NCBI GenBank assembly: GCA_944390105.1
Contig: CALXOV010000062.1
Span: forward strand, 1 to 43,660
Reading direction: 5' to 3'
Source of the DNA: an uncultured Succinivibrionaceae bacterium
GTDB lineage: Bacteria; Pseudomonadota; Gammaproteobacteria; Enterobacterales; Succinivibrionaceae
Length of the DNA: 43,660 nucleotides
Positions within the stretch are counted from its first letter, which is position 1. Every line of letters starts with the position of its first letter. The position numbers and the translations under genes are program-made. Shown here piece after piece: positions 7,992 through 15,812 of this stretch. The notes below the pieces were generated by a model. It worked only from the letters and a program-made list of their open reading frames with translations. It made no database searches and was not told the DNA's origin.

Positions 7992-8492
7992 ATGCAGCAT
8001 CCGACTTTAGCCGTCTTCCCCGGTACTTTTGATCCTCCCACTTTAGGGCATTTTGACATTATTAAGCGTGCGCTCAACTTATTTGATGAGCTTATCGTCG
8101 GAGTGGCATCCAGCCCTAGCAAACACGCGCTGTTTAGCTTAGATGAGCGCGTAGCCATGCTGCAGACCAGCTGCCGCAAGCTGCCGCAGGTTAAAGTGGT
8201 CGGATTTTCCGGCCTGCTAGTAGATTTTTTAAAAGCGCAACATGCCCAAGTTCTGGTACGTGGAGTGCGTACCGTGGCCGATTACGATTACGAGATTCAG
8301 CTCACCGGCATGTACCGTACTATGATGCCGCAGCTGGAGATTGTGCTTCTGCCCACGTCCGGCGAGCTGAGCTATATCTCTTCGACGCTTGTGCGCGAGG
8401 TCTACATTCACGGCGGCGACATTACGCCCTTTGTGCCGCCTGAAGTGGCTGCCCAAGCCCTGCAGCACCGGCTTAAACACGCGGCGCAATAA
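7992..8492 (+). CDS. coaD: Phosphopantetheine adenylyltransferase (CoaD)
   Basis: Catalyses the fourth step of coenzyme A synthesis, ATP plus 4'-phosphopantetheine to dephospho-CoA. The 166-residue protein has the nucleotidyltransferase signature AVFPGTFDPPTLGHFDII (about 7-24; the T-x-G-H box binds ATP), the LVRGVRTVADYDYEIQL stretch (about 86-102) and the ISSTLVREV motif (about 129-137). TAGGAT precedes ATG 7992. The last 20 bases overlap the end of the convergent ureohydrolase gene. Length and motifs are entirely typical. Confidence 0.95.
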   Translation: MQHPTLAVFPGTFDPPTLGHFDIIKRALNLFDELIVGVASSPSKHALFSLDERVAMLQTSCRKLPQVKVVGFSGLLVDFLKAQHAQVLVRGVRTVADYDYEIQLTGMYRTMMPQLEIVLLPTSGELSYISSTLVREVYIHGGDITPFVPPEVAAQALQHRLKHAAQ

Positions 8493-9357
8493 GCGGCAGA
8501 GTAGTGAGCATATCGCGCAGGCGCAGCAGCTGGCGCGGCAGCAACTCGGCTACGGTCAAACCTACCAAGTCTTTACAGGCAGCCACATGCGCAATCAGCT
8601 CCACACAGCGTGCCAGTGTCAGCCCATCGGCACATTTGCCGGCGGCACAGAAGAGGTCGCTTGGATCTAGCACGTCTAAATCAAAGTGCACCACTACCTT
8701 GCGGCATGGGCAGGCCTGCAGCCACGCATCAAGCTTAGTGAAGTCATGCTGCAAAGCCGCAGGACCTAGGTGCGTAAGCCCCCATTCCTGCTGACGTTGA
8801 CGTATCGTTTCGCGCTCCCAATCACGCAGTCCCAGCAACAGTACCTGCTGCGGTTTAAACACGGCAGGCAACTGAGCGATGATGGAGCTGTCGCCCCGCC
8901 CCAGCAGGGCGCTTAATGCCATGGCATGATAACCAGCATAAGGATCGCCAGGTAACGTAATATCCGGATGCGCATCCAGCCACAGCAGCGCCGTATCCTC
9001 AGGATAGAGGGATTGCAGATAGGAAAATGGCGCCACGCTGACTGAGCATTCACCGCCTAAAGTCAGCACGCGCGTGCTACGGCTCAAACGCAGCAGTTTG
9101 AGCGCATCCTTGGTTTGGATGGCAAGACGAGCTCTATCCATCACCCCAGAGCTTAGCGTACGCTCCATACTCATATCGATAGGCACGTGCAGCACTTCAT
9201 CCTGCGCTTTGGGCAAAAGCAAATCTAAGATGCGGCTGCCCCAGACATAGCCATGCGCCGCACTGTGCGGGGCCAATTCAGGCACAATGCGCACAATATC
9301 TGCCCCCTGCCACTGCGGGAAAACTAAGCGCAGCGTCTTTTCACCCATATTCTGCAT
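8473..9357 (-). CDS. Ureohydrolase (arginase/agmatinase/formimidoglutamase) family protein
   Basis: Manganese-dependent hydrolase family that cleaves guanidino compounds to urea or a related product. The 294-residue protein has the three metal motifs in order: GGEC at 101-104 (the family consensus is GGDH), DAHPD at 128-132 and HFDLD at 224-228, with a Glu at about 271 near the substrate site. The first metal-ligand His is therefore a Cys, a change I associate with a subgroup of arginase-like proteins of uncertain substrate. The start ATG 9357 follows AGGAAGGA and lies 11 bases after the tldD stop, so it is probably the second gene of a tldD operon. Substrate unknown: arginine, agmatine and formiminoglutamate are all possible. 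The family call is solid. Confidence 0.8.
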   Translation of the reverse strand: MQNMGEKTLRLVFPQWQGADIVRIVPELAPHSAAHGYVWGSRILDLLLPKAQDEVLHVPIDMSMERTLSSGVMDRARLAIQTKDALKLLRLSRSTRVLTLGGECSVSVAPFSYLQSLYPEDTALLWLDAHPDITLPGDPYAGYHAMALSALLGRGDSSIIAQLPAVFKPQQVLLLGLRDWERETIRQRQQEWGLTHLGPAALQHDFTKLDAWLQACPCRKVVVHFDLDVLDPSDLFCAAGKCADGLTLARCVELIAHVAACKDLVGLTVAELLPRQLLRLRDMLTTLPLIAPRV

Positions 9358-9368
9358 AAAAATCCTTC

Positions 9369-10814
9369 CTAAGCGCTCAAAGCTTCCATGCCGCCGATGG
9401 TAATAGCATCAACCTTAACCGTCGGCTGACCAATGCCAACCGGCACCGACTGTCCGGATTTACCGCATACCCCGATGCCCTGATCAAAAGCTAAATCGTT
9501 CCCTACCATGCTGATGCGCTGCATGATCTCCGGACCATTGCCGATAAGCGTAACCCCTTTAATCGGCGCCGTCACCTTACCATGCTCAATTAAGTAGGCC
9601 TCAGAGGTGCAGAATACAAAGCGTCCGGAGGTAATATCCACCTGCCCGCCCGAGAAGTTCACTGCATAAATCCCCTTATCCACCGAGGCAATGATTTCCT
9701 GCGGTGCATACTCACCGGGCGCTAGATAAGTATTGGTCATGCGCGGTAGCGGCAGGCTGCCATAATCCTCACGTCGGCCATTTCCGGTAAGCCTAGCCTG
9801 CATTAATGCAGCATTCTGCTTATCCTGCATATAGCCTTTGAGCACACCTTTTTCAATCAGCACATTATGCTGCCCGGGAGTACCTTCATCATCAAAAGTC
9901 ACTGAGCCGCGTCTATCAGGGAGCGTACCATCATCTATCACCGTACAGACCGGGGATGCCACCTGCTGTCCTAACTTGCCGCTGAAGGCTGAACTGCCGA
10001 CCCGGTTGAAATCTCCTTCAAGACCGTGTCCAACCGCCTCATGAATTAGCACCCCTGGCCACCCGGAACCTAAAACTAAGGACAGTTCACCTGACGGCCC
10101 CGGTTTGGCCGCCAAATTAACGTCGGCAATGCGCACGGCCTCTTGAGCTAAGGTCTGCGCAAGAGCAGGATCTGAAAGCGCATCGAGCAGTACCGCACCG
10201 CCGCGCGCAGCAAAACCGCTTTCGCGCCGTCCGCCGGATTCCAGCACCACCGTCACCGACACATGAATCACCGGTTTGATGTCACAGGCTAACGTACCAT
10301 CAGTAGCCGCCACCAAAAAGAGTTTGTGTTGCGTAGACAGCTGCGCCATAACCTGCGTTACTCGCGGATCAGCTGCGCGTGCGCTTTTATCTAGCGCCTG
10401 CAGCAATGCAATTTTGCGTTGGCGCTCCCAGCTGTCCAGCGGTGACTTGGCGGTATACAGCGGCGCGGCCTGACGCGGACTTAATTTAACGCACGCACAT
10501 GCATGACCATGGCCAATCCCGGCTGCTGCAGCGCAGGCGCGCAAAATAGAAGTCTTATCAATGACATCACTGTAGGCAAAACCTGTTTTCTCGCCGTCCA
10601 CTGCACGAATGCCGACGCCCTGATCAATGTCAAAGGAGCCAGACTTAATAATGCCTTCTTCAAGATAAAAACTCTCGTGCACGGAACGCTCAAAATAGAT
10701 ATCCCCAAAAGTCAGCTGATGCGCGGCCAAAGCAGACAGCGCCTCAGCTAAAAAGGCATCATCAATTTCTGCCGGCGCCAGCAGCTGGCGACGCACCATT
10801 TCCATGTTATCCAT
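9369..10814 (-). CDS. tldD: Metalloprotease TldD
   Basis: TldD pairs with TldE (PmbA) to form a zinc protease that degrades unfolded peptides and matures some modified peptides such as microcin B17, and is linked to removal of the CcdA antitoxin in E. coli. The 481-residue length equals the E. coli protein. The zinc motif HEAVGH lies at residues 258-263, followed by LEGDFNR, and the C-terminal GGQVDITSGRFVF stretch is the conserved Cys/Gly region of this family. No tldE partner is in the window. AAAGGAAACAGC precedes ATG 10814. The gene order mreB-mreC-mreD-maf-tldD resembles the E. coli block mreBCD-yhdE-rng-yhdP-tldD with rng and yhdP missing. Confidence 0.93.
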   Translation of the reverse strand: MDNMEMVRRQLLAPAEIDDAFLAEALSALAAHQLTFGDIYFERSVHESFYLEEGIIKSGSFDIDQGVGIRAVDGEKTGFAYSDVIDKTSILRACAAAAGIGHGHACACVKLSPRQAAPLYTAKSPLDSWERQRKIALLQALDKSARAADPRVTQVMAQLSTQHKLFLVAATDGTLACDIKPVIHVSVTVVLESGGRRESGFAARGGAVLLDALSDPALAQTLAQEAVRIADVNLAAKPGPSGELSLVLGSGWPGVLIHEAVGHGLEGDFNRVGSSAFSGKLGQQVASPVCTVIDDGTLPDRRGSVTFDDEGTPGQHNVLIEKGVLKGYMQDKQNAALMQARLTGNGRREDYGSLPLPRMTNTYLAPGEYAPQEIIASVDKGIYAVNFSGGQVDITSGRFVFCTSEAYLIEHGKVTAPIKGVTLIGNGPEIMQRISMVGNDLAFDQGIGVCGKSGQSVPVGIGQPTVKVDAITIGGMEALSA

Positions 10815-10917
10815 GCTGTTTCCTTTGTGTATGGCCTTTTTGCCGTGAGCTTATTGTGACCGAGCGCGCCGTGTCAGGCAAGACTTTTCCGCCGCCAAAG
10901 GCAACTGCAAGCTATCC

Positions 10918-11532
10918 TTATGCCGCCACGGTGCGCGGTTGTAGTCCAAACTCAGCTAGGAGCTTGCGCGTCTGACAGGCCGGGAGTCCAACTACACAGC
11001 TGACGGACCCCTCCACCCGTTCAATTAGCATCGCGGCAATCCCCTGCAGCGCGTAAGATCCGGATTTATCATCGCACTCTCCCGAGGCCACATACAAATC
11101 AATCAGCGCATCATCTAGCGGTGCAAAGGTTACTTGCGTGCACTCAAGCAGCGAGCGGGCGTGACCATCCTTGACGATGCTCACCGCCGTCATCACCTGA
11201 TGAGTACGTCCTGACAACGCCCGCAGCATGGCTTTAGCATCCGCTCTATCGTGCGGCTTACCGAAAATAACATCGCCCAAAATGACCGCGGTATCAGCGC
11301 CCAGCACCGGCAGCTGCGGGTAGGCGCGTGCGGTAGTCAGTGCTTTCGTGTAAGCCATGCGCCGTACGTAGTCAGCCGGAGTCTCTCCTGTGAGGACACT
11401 TTCATCGATATCCGCCGGGACCACTTTAAAAGAAAGCCCCATGCGGGCAATGATTTCCCGCCGTCGCGGCGACCCTGAAGCTAAAATTAAATCGCAATCC
11501 GCCAGCTCTGCTGCCGTAATTAATGATGCCAT
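10918..11532 (-). CDS. maf: Maf-family nucleotide pyrophosphatase (YhdE type)
   Basis: House-cleaning enzyme that hydrolyses non-canonical nucleoside triphosphates to monophosphates; YhdE-type members act on dTTP and UTP. LILASGSPRRREII (about 15-28) is the substrate-loop signature, GADTAVIL (about 97-104) carries the catalytic Asp, and the GKPHDRADAKAML stretch (about 111-123) follows, with the C-terminal GSYALQG element near 158. At 204 residues it is close to the usual 190-200. AAGTGAGGAAGTA precedes ATG 11532. As in E. coli it lies downstream of mreD, but 165 bases away with a candidate promoter in the gap. Confidence 0.92.
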   Translation of the reverse strand: MASLITAAELADCDLILASGSPRRREIIARMGLSFKVVPADIDESVLTGETPADYVRRMAYTKALTTARAYPQLPVLGADTAVILGDVIFGKPHDRADAKAMLRALSGRTHQVMTAVSIVKDGHARSLLECTQVTFAPLDDALIDLYVASGECDDKSGSYALQGIAAMLIERVEGSVSCVVGLPACQTRKLLAEFGLQPRTVAA

Positions 11533-11591
11533 TACTTCCTCACTTGCAGACGGCCGGGCGCCGCCTAGCTTAGTTTTCTAGGTTTAATATC

Positions 11592-11619
11592 AGTATGCTT
11601 AACTTTTTTATCCAGGCAA
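11592..11619 (-). promoter_or_regulatory. Candidate sigma-70 promoter for maf
   Basis: On the minus strand TTGCCT (11619-11614) and CATACT (11597-11592) are separated by 16 bases, a reasonable -35/-10 pair about 55 bases upstream of the maf start. It implies that maf is not solely dependent on read-through from mreD. Confidence 0.35.
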
Positions 11620-11697
11620 ATTAGATAGGTATAGCGCCAGCCCTGAACCGCACTTCGGCAACTTACCTCGCCCTGGCGGCCACCTTAGCGTAACCGC

Positions 11698-12213
11698 TCA
11701 ATTTTCCTTTGGCGTATCCGGCGCAATATTCAGGCTGCGGCATAAGAATAGACACAGCACCACAACCGCCGGCCACAATAGCGCGGTGATGAGACTCGAC
11801 ATGACAATACTGCCGTCATAGCTAACATTACCTGCCAAATGCGAGATCCAGTAACCCAGCACATGACCTAACAGATTAACCACCAAAATAATGATGACCT
11901 GCTGCCATTTGGCAAACTGTGAAAAACGGCGGAATTGCGACAAAATAAGGTAAATCTGCAACGCCATACACAAGGCATTCTGCGACAAGGGGGCACCAGT
12001 CAGGAAATCTAGCAAGAGACCTCCACACCAAGCCCACCCAATACCCACGCGCCGCGGGTCATAAACGGCAAAGTAGACTAAAAACAGCGACAGAAAATCC
12101 GGACGATACGGATTGAGCACCTCCGGCAAGCGGATGATGTCAACAAACAGTGCGGCTAAAATCAGCGGAAAAAACAAGAAATATGAAGAACGGCTATCGC
12201 TGCCAGCTGCCAT
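11698..12213 (-). CDS. mreD: Rod-shape-determining membrane protein MreD
   Basis: Inner-membrane component of the elongasome that couples MreB filaments to lateral-wall synthesis. The 171-residue protein has about five hydrophobic segments, and the RPDFLSLFLVYFAVYDPRRVG region (residues 38-58) with a GLLLDFLTGAPLS stretch (about 65-77) is the MreD signature. Its start overlaps the end of mreC by 20 bases, with CAGGAGAACATC ahead of the ATG, so translation is coupled. Length is slightly above the E. coli protein (162). Confidence 0.9.
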   Translation of the reverse strand: MAAGSDSRSSYFLFFPLILAALFVDIIRLPEVLNPYRPDFLSLFLVYFAVYDPRRVGIGWAWCGGLLLDFLTGAPLSQNALCMALQIYLILSQFRRFSQFAKWQQVIIILVVNLLGHVLGYWISHLAGNVSYDGSIVMSSLITALLWPAVVVLCLFLCRSLNIAPDTPKEN

Positions 12214-13294
12214 GATGTTCTCCTGCGGCCTGTTGCGCCCGTACCGCCGCCTTAGCTAAAGTACCCGGATGCGGCGTATTTTCCGTTAAAACCTGTGCCG
12301 TAGCAGCATTGAGCTGCGGTTTACCCGCCGCAGCTTGCTTGTCTGCAGACGGCTCCTGCTGCAAAGCAGGACTGCTCATGGATTGAATCAGTTGCTTAAT
12401 GCGCGCCTGACGCAACAGCACTTTGCCGTCGGTAGGCCGCTTAACCTGCACTTCATCGTTATGCCCTTCGGCCTGTGCATCATACCAATACATTAGCACG
12501 TAGCGCAGCCGACCAAAATTAACTAAAGGCTTGGCTTTAACTTCGGCAAAAGACTGATTTTCTGATAAGCCAACTGAAGTCACAACCGCAACCGGATAGC
12601 CCACCGGGAAGACGCCCCCTAAACCCGAAGTGACCAGCAGATCGCCCTCCTGCACATCGGCGCTGCGCGCGACATTGGCAATATCAAGTTCATCATGGAC
12701 ACCATTGCCTTCGGCTAGGGCACGCAGCTGATTGCGTACATTCACCACCGGTACCGAAGAGCTAGGATCGGTCAACAGGAGCACGCGGCTGAAGGAATAG
12801 TTGACTTCAATCACCTGCCCAACCAAGCCTTCATCCGTAATTACCGGCATCGAATGGTACACCCCTGAGCTGCTGCCACGGTTTACTACCACGCGCTGCA
12901 GATAAGGGTCACTGTCCACCGCTACTACTTCTGCAAACATGCGGCGAGAGGTTTCATGCAGCGGCGAATTGAGCAGTTTGCGCATCGCGGCATTTTCCTG
13001 CTCTAAAGAATGCAGACGCAACAAGTCAGCACGCTGTTCAAAAATTTCGCTGGCCAAACGTTCATTTTCCGCAATGAGTTCAGCGCGGGTTTTAAACTGC
13101 GACGAGACAACGCTAGATAAGGAGCGCGGTGAATCGGCAAACAGCATGACTGGATACAGCGCTGATTCAATGTAATAGCGAAAATCGCTTAAAACTTTGA
13201 GGCGCAGATCTGCAAACAGCAGGGCTACCGACAAAATAAAACACACCGCAAAGCGCAAATTAATAAAGAGGCTACGGTATTCCTGTTTAGCCAC
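12194..13294 (-). CDS. mreC: Rod-shape-determining protein MreC
   Basis: Bitopic periplasmic protein that binds PBP2/RodA and activates lateral peptidoglycan synthesis. It has one N-terminal membrane segment (about 11-29), a leucine/charged coiled coil (about 65-110, ELIAENERLASEIFEQRAD) and the paired beta-barrel domain with the conserved VVNRGSSSGVYHSMPVI (about 136-152) and GDLLVTSGLGGVFPVGYPVA (about 217-236). At 366 residues it matches E. coli MreC (367). The C-terminal about 100 residues are Ala/Gln-rich and probably disordered, as in many proteobacterial MreC proteins. It is separated from mreB by 62 bases containing a strong hairpin. Confidence 0.92.
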   Translation of the reverse strand: MAKQEYRSLFINLRFAVCFILSVALLFADLRLKVLSDFRYYIESALYPVMLFADSPRSLSSVVSSQFKTRAELIAENERLASEIFEQRADLLRLHSLEQENAAMRKLLNSPLHETSRRMFAEVVAVDSDPYLQRVVVNRGSSSGVYHSMPVITDEGLVGQVIEVNYSFSRVLLLTDPSSSVPVVNVRNQLRALAEGNGVHDELDIANVARSADVQEGDLLVTSGLGGVFPVGYPVAVVTSVGLSENQSFAEVKAKPLVNFGRLRYVLMYWYDAQAEGHNDEVQVKRPTDGKVLLRQARIKQLIQSMSSPALQQEPSADKQAAAGKPQLNAATAQVLTENTPHPGTLAKAAVRAQQAAGEHHGSWQR

Positions 13295-13324
13295 GGTGTA
13301 CTAAACCTTCAGGCACAATAAGGC

Positions 13325-13350
13325 TACAGCCGGACATCCGACCGGCTGTA
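13325..13350 (-). other. Strong intercistronic hairpin between mreB and mreC
   Basis: TACAGCCGG (13325-13333) and CCGGCTGTA (13342-13350) form a perfect 9-bp stem with an 8-base loop, 7 bases downstream of the mreB stop. No T run follows in the direction of transcription, so it is more likely an RNA-stability or processing element, or a partial attenuator, than a full terminator. Confidence 0.6.
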
Positions 13351-13356
13351 TGCTGA

Positions 13357-14406
<1,050 letters not shown>

Positions 14407-14698
14407 TTATCGGGCCTGATGAAATCTATTTACTTATACAGAAAGCGCAAGCGCTGCGCTGTCGTGAGCAGCCGCCGGCGAAAAAACGCCCGCGCCGCAG
14501 AAAATTCTCTGCAAGTATATCACAGGCTCAAAGTCGATAAATCCCGCATTGATGATTTCGCGCCTATATTTTTTTTACATAACGAATAATTATTCGCAAA
14601 TCCAAAGACAGGCGCATAAAGTGCCCCCAAACGCAGACAGGTTTGCGGCGTGCACGCAGCTGCGGGATACCGGCAGCTGCGCACCGCAAGGAAGCGAC
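14407..14698 (-). promoter_or_regulatory. mreB leader and ssb-mreB gap
   Basis: This gap carries no gene. It holds a hairpin AGCGCAAGCGCTGCGCT (about 14437-14457 region, arms AGCGCA and TGCGCT) in the mreB leader, an A/T-rich stretch at 14570-14600 with the perfect 14-bp palindrome CGAATAATTATTCG at 14583-14596, and, nearer ssb, two copies of GCAGCTGC (14656-14663 and 14673-14680) that can pair with flanking GCGG/CCGC and TGC/GCA into a long hairpin (14645-14687). The latter may end ssb transcripts although no T run follows. Promoter elements for mreB are presumably in the A/T-rich stretch, but I cannot fix them. Confidence 0.45.
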
Positions 14699-15487
14699 TT
14701 AGAACGGAATTTCGTCGTCGCTCATCTTGATTGCAGGCTCAGCCAGAGTCTTTGCCTCAGCAGGCGCTGCACTGTCAGCAGGAGCCACCGGGGCGGCAGC
14801 AGTCGGCTGCGGGTACGGATTGGCGCTGGGCGCAGCTTCATCAAACGGCGCATCTAAATCCGCACTGGGCTGCTTATTGACGTTATACGGGTCTGCCGCC
14901 TGCCCATAAGCGGTAGCGTTCATTCCGGCATTAGCGTAATTGCTGCCGTAGGCATTATTGTTGTAGCTACTAGGATTGGCGTTATTATTGTTATAGCCGC
15001 CATTGTTGTAACCGCCGGCCTGATAAGGATTGGCGTTGTAATTATTCTGACCATAGGCATTATTCTGTCCATAGCCACTGTTGCCGTAGCCGTCTTGGGC
15101 GCGCGGCGCCTGATTGTAGCCATTGCCCATGCCGCCGCCCTGCGCGCCCGGCGCACGGCCTAACATCTGCATTTCATCGGCAACAATTTCCGTAATACTG
15201 CGGTTCTGCCCCTGCTTATCCATGTAGGTACGGGTGCGGAGCTTACCTTCAATATAGACCTGTGATCCCTTGTGCAGATACTGCTTGGCAATATCCGCCA
15301 AGCGGCCCCACATTACCACCCGGTGCCATTCTGCATATTCGGTAGTTTCACCAGTCTCCATATTGCGGCGGACTTCATTAGTTACCATGGAGATATTGGT
15401 TACGGAAGTGCCGGTATGGGTAGTGCGACATAAAGGCTCATTGCCCAAATTACCGATTAAAATTACTTTATTGATACCACGTGCCAT
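14699..15487 (-). CDS. ssb: Single-stranded DNA-binding protein with long Asn/Gly/Tyr-rich linker
   Basis: Binds single-stranded DNA as a tetramer in replication, repair and recombination. Residues 1-110 form the OB fold, starting MARGINKVILIGNLG and including VTNEVRRN and the WHRVVMWGRLADIA segment. Residues from about 113 to 245 form a low-complexity linker rich in Asn, Gly, Tyr and Gln, ending in the acidic tip DDEIPF, the docking peptide for RecG, RecQ and other partners. At 262 residues it is much longer than E. coli SSB (178); the excess is all linker. AGTAAGGAACTAACG precedes ATG 15487. It is divergent from uvrA, as in E. coli. Confidence 0.96.
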   Translation of the reverse strand: MARGINKVILIGNLGNEPLCRTTHTGTSVTNISMVTNEVRRNMETGETTEYAEWHRVVMWGRLADIAKQYLHKGSQVYIEGKLRTRTYMDKQGQNRSITEIVADEMQMLGRAPGAQGGGMGNGYNQAPRAQDGYGNSGYGQNNAYGQNNYNANPYQAGGYNNGGYNNNNANPSSYNNNAYGSNYANAGMNATAYGQAADPYNVNKQPSADLDAPFDEAAPSANPYPQPTAAAPVAPADSAAPAEAKTLAEPAIKMSDDEIPF

Positions 15488-15812
15488 CGTTAGTTCCTTA
15501 CTAAAAGTTCAATGCGTAAATCTGCGTCAAGCGGCAGCAGGCTGCTGACATGAAATAGGCTTAGGCTGCCGTCTAATCAAGTTAAATTCAGTATTGGTGC
15601 GTAAGTTAAGGCTACAGACTGTTACGAGTTTTTCCTTGCGTCAAATATTAAGTTAAATCAGGATATTGAATAATCTTTTGCTGCCGACTTAGCAGCGCGG
15701 CTGATTAATATCAGTATAATAGCACGCCGATGCAAAGAAAGGGGAAGCGCTTCATTTTTCCCTCACATCCATCTTTACTGCCGCATCACGGCAGGAGCTG
15801 AACTGAAGATTC
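15488..15812. promoter_or_regulatory. ssb-uvrA divergent control region
   Basis: The 325-base region holds no gene. For uvrA a -10 TATAAT lies at 15715-15720 with no good -35 at the normal distance, directly preceded by the inverted repeat CTGATTAATATCAG (15701-15714, 5-bp arms). It resembles a LexA box only partly (CTG-N8-CAG instead of CTG-N10-CAG). A second small hairpin (GCTGC, CGACTTA loop, GCAGC) lies just upstream at about 15680-15696. I found no canonical SOS box. Confidence 0.45.

Noticed and set aside
14549..14857. 102-codon plus-strand frame
   Set aside because: It lies on the reverse strand of the ssb linker and the gap; no family match and low-complexity codons.
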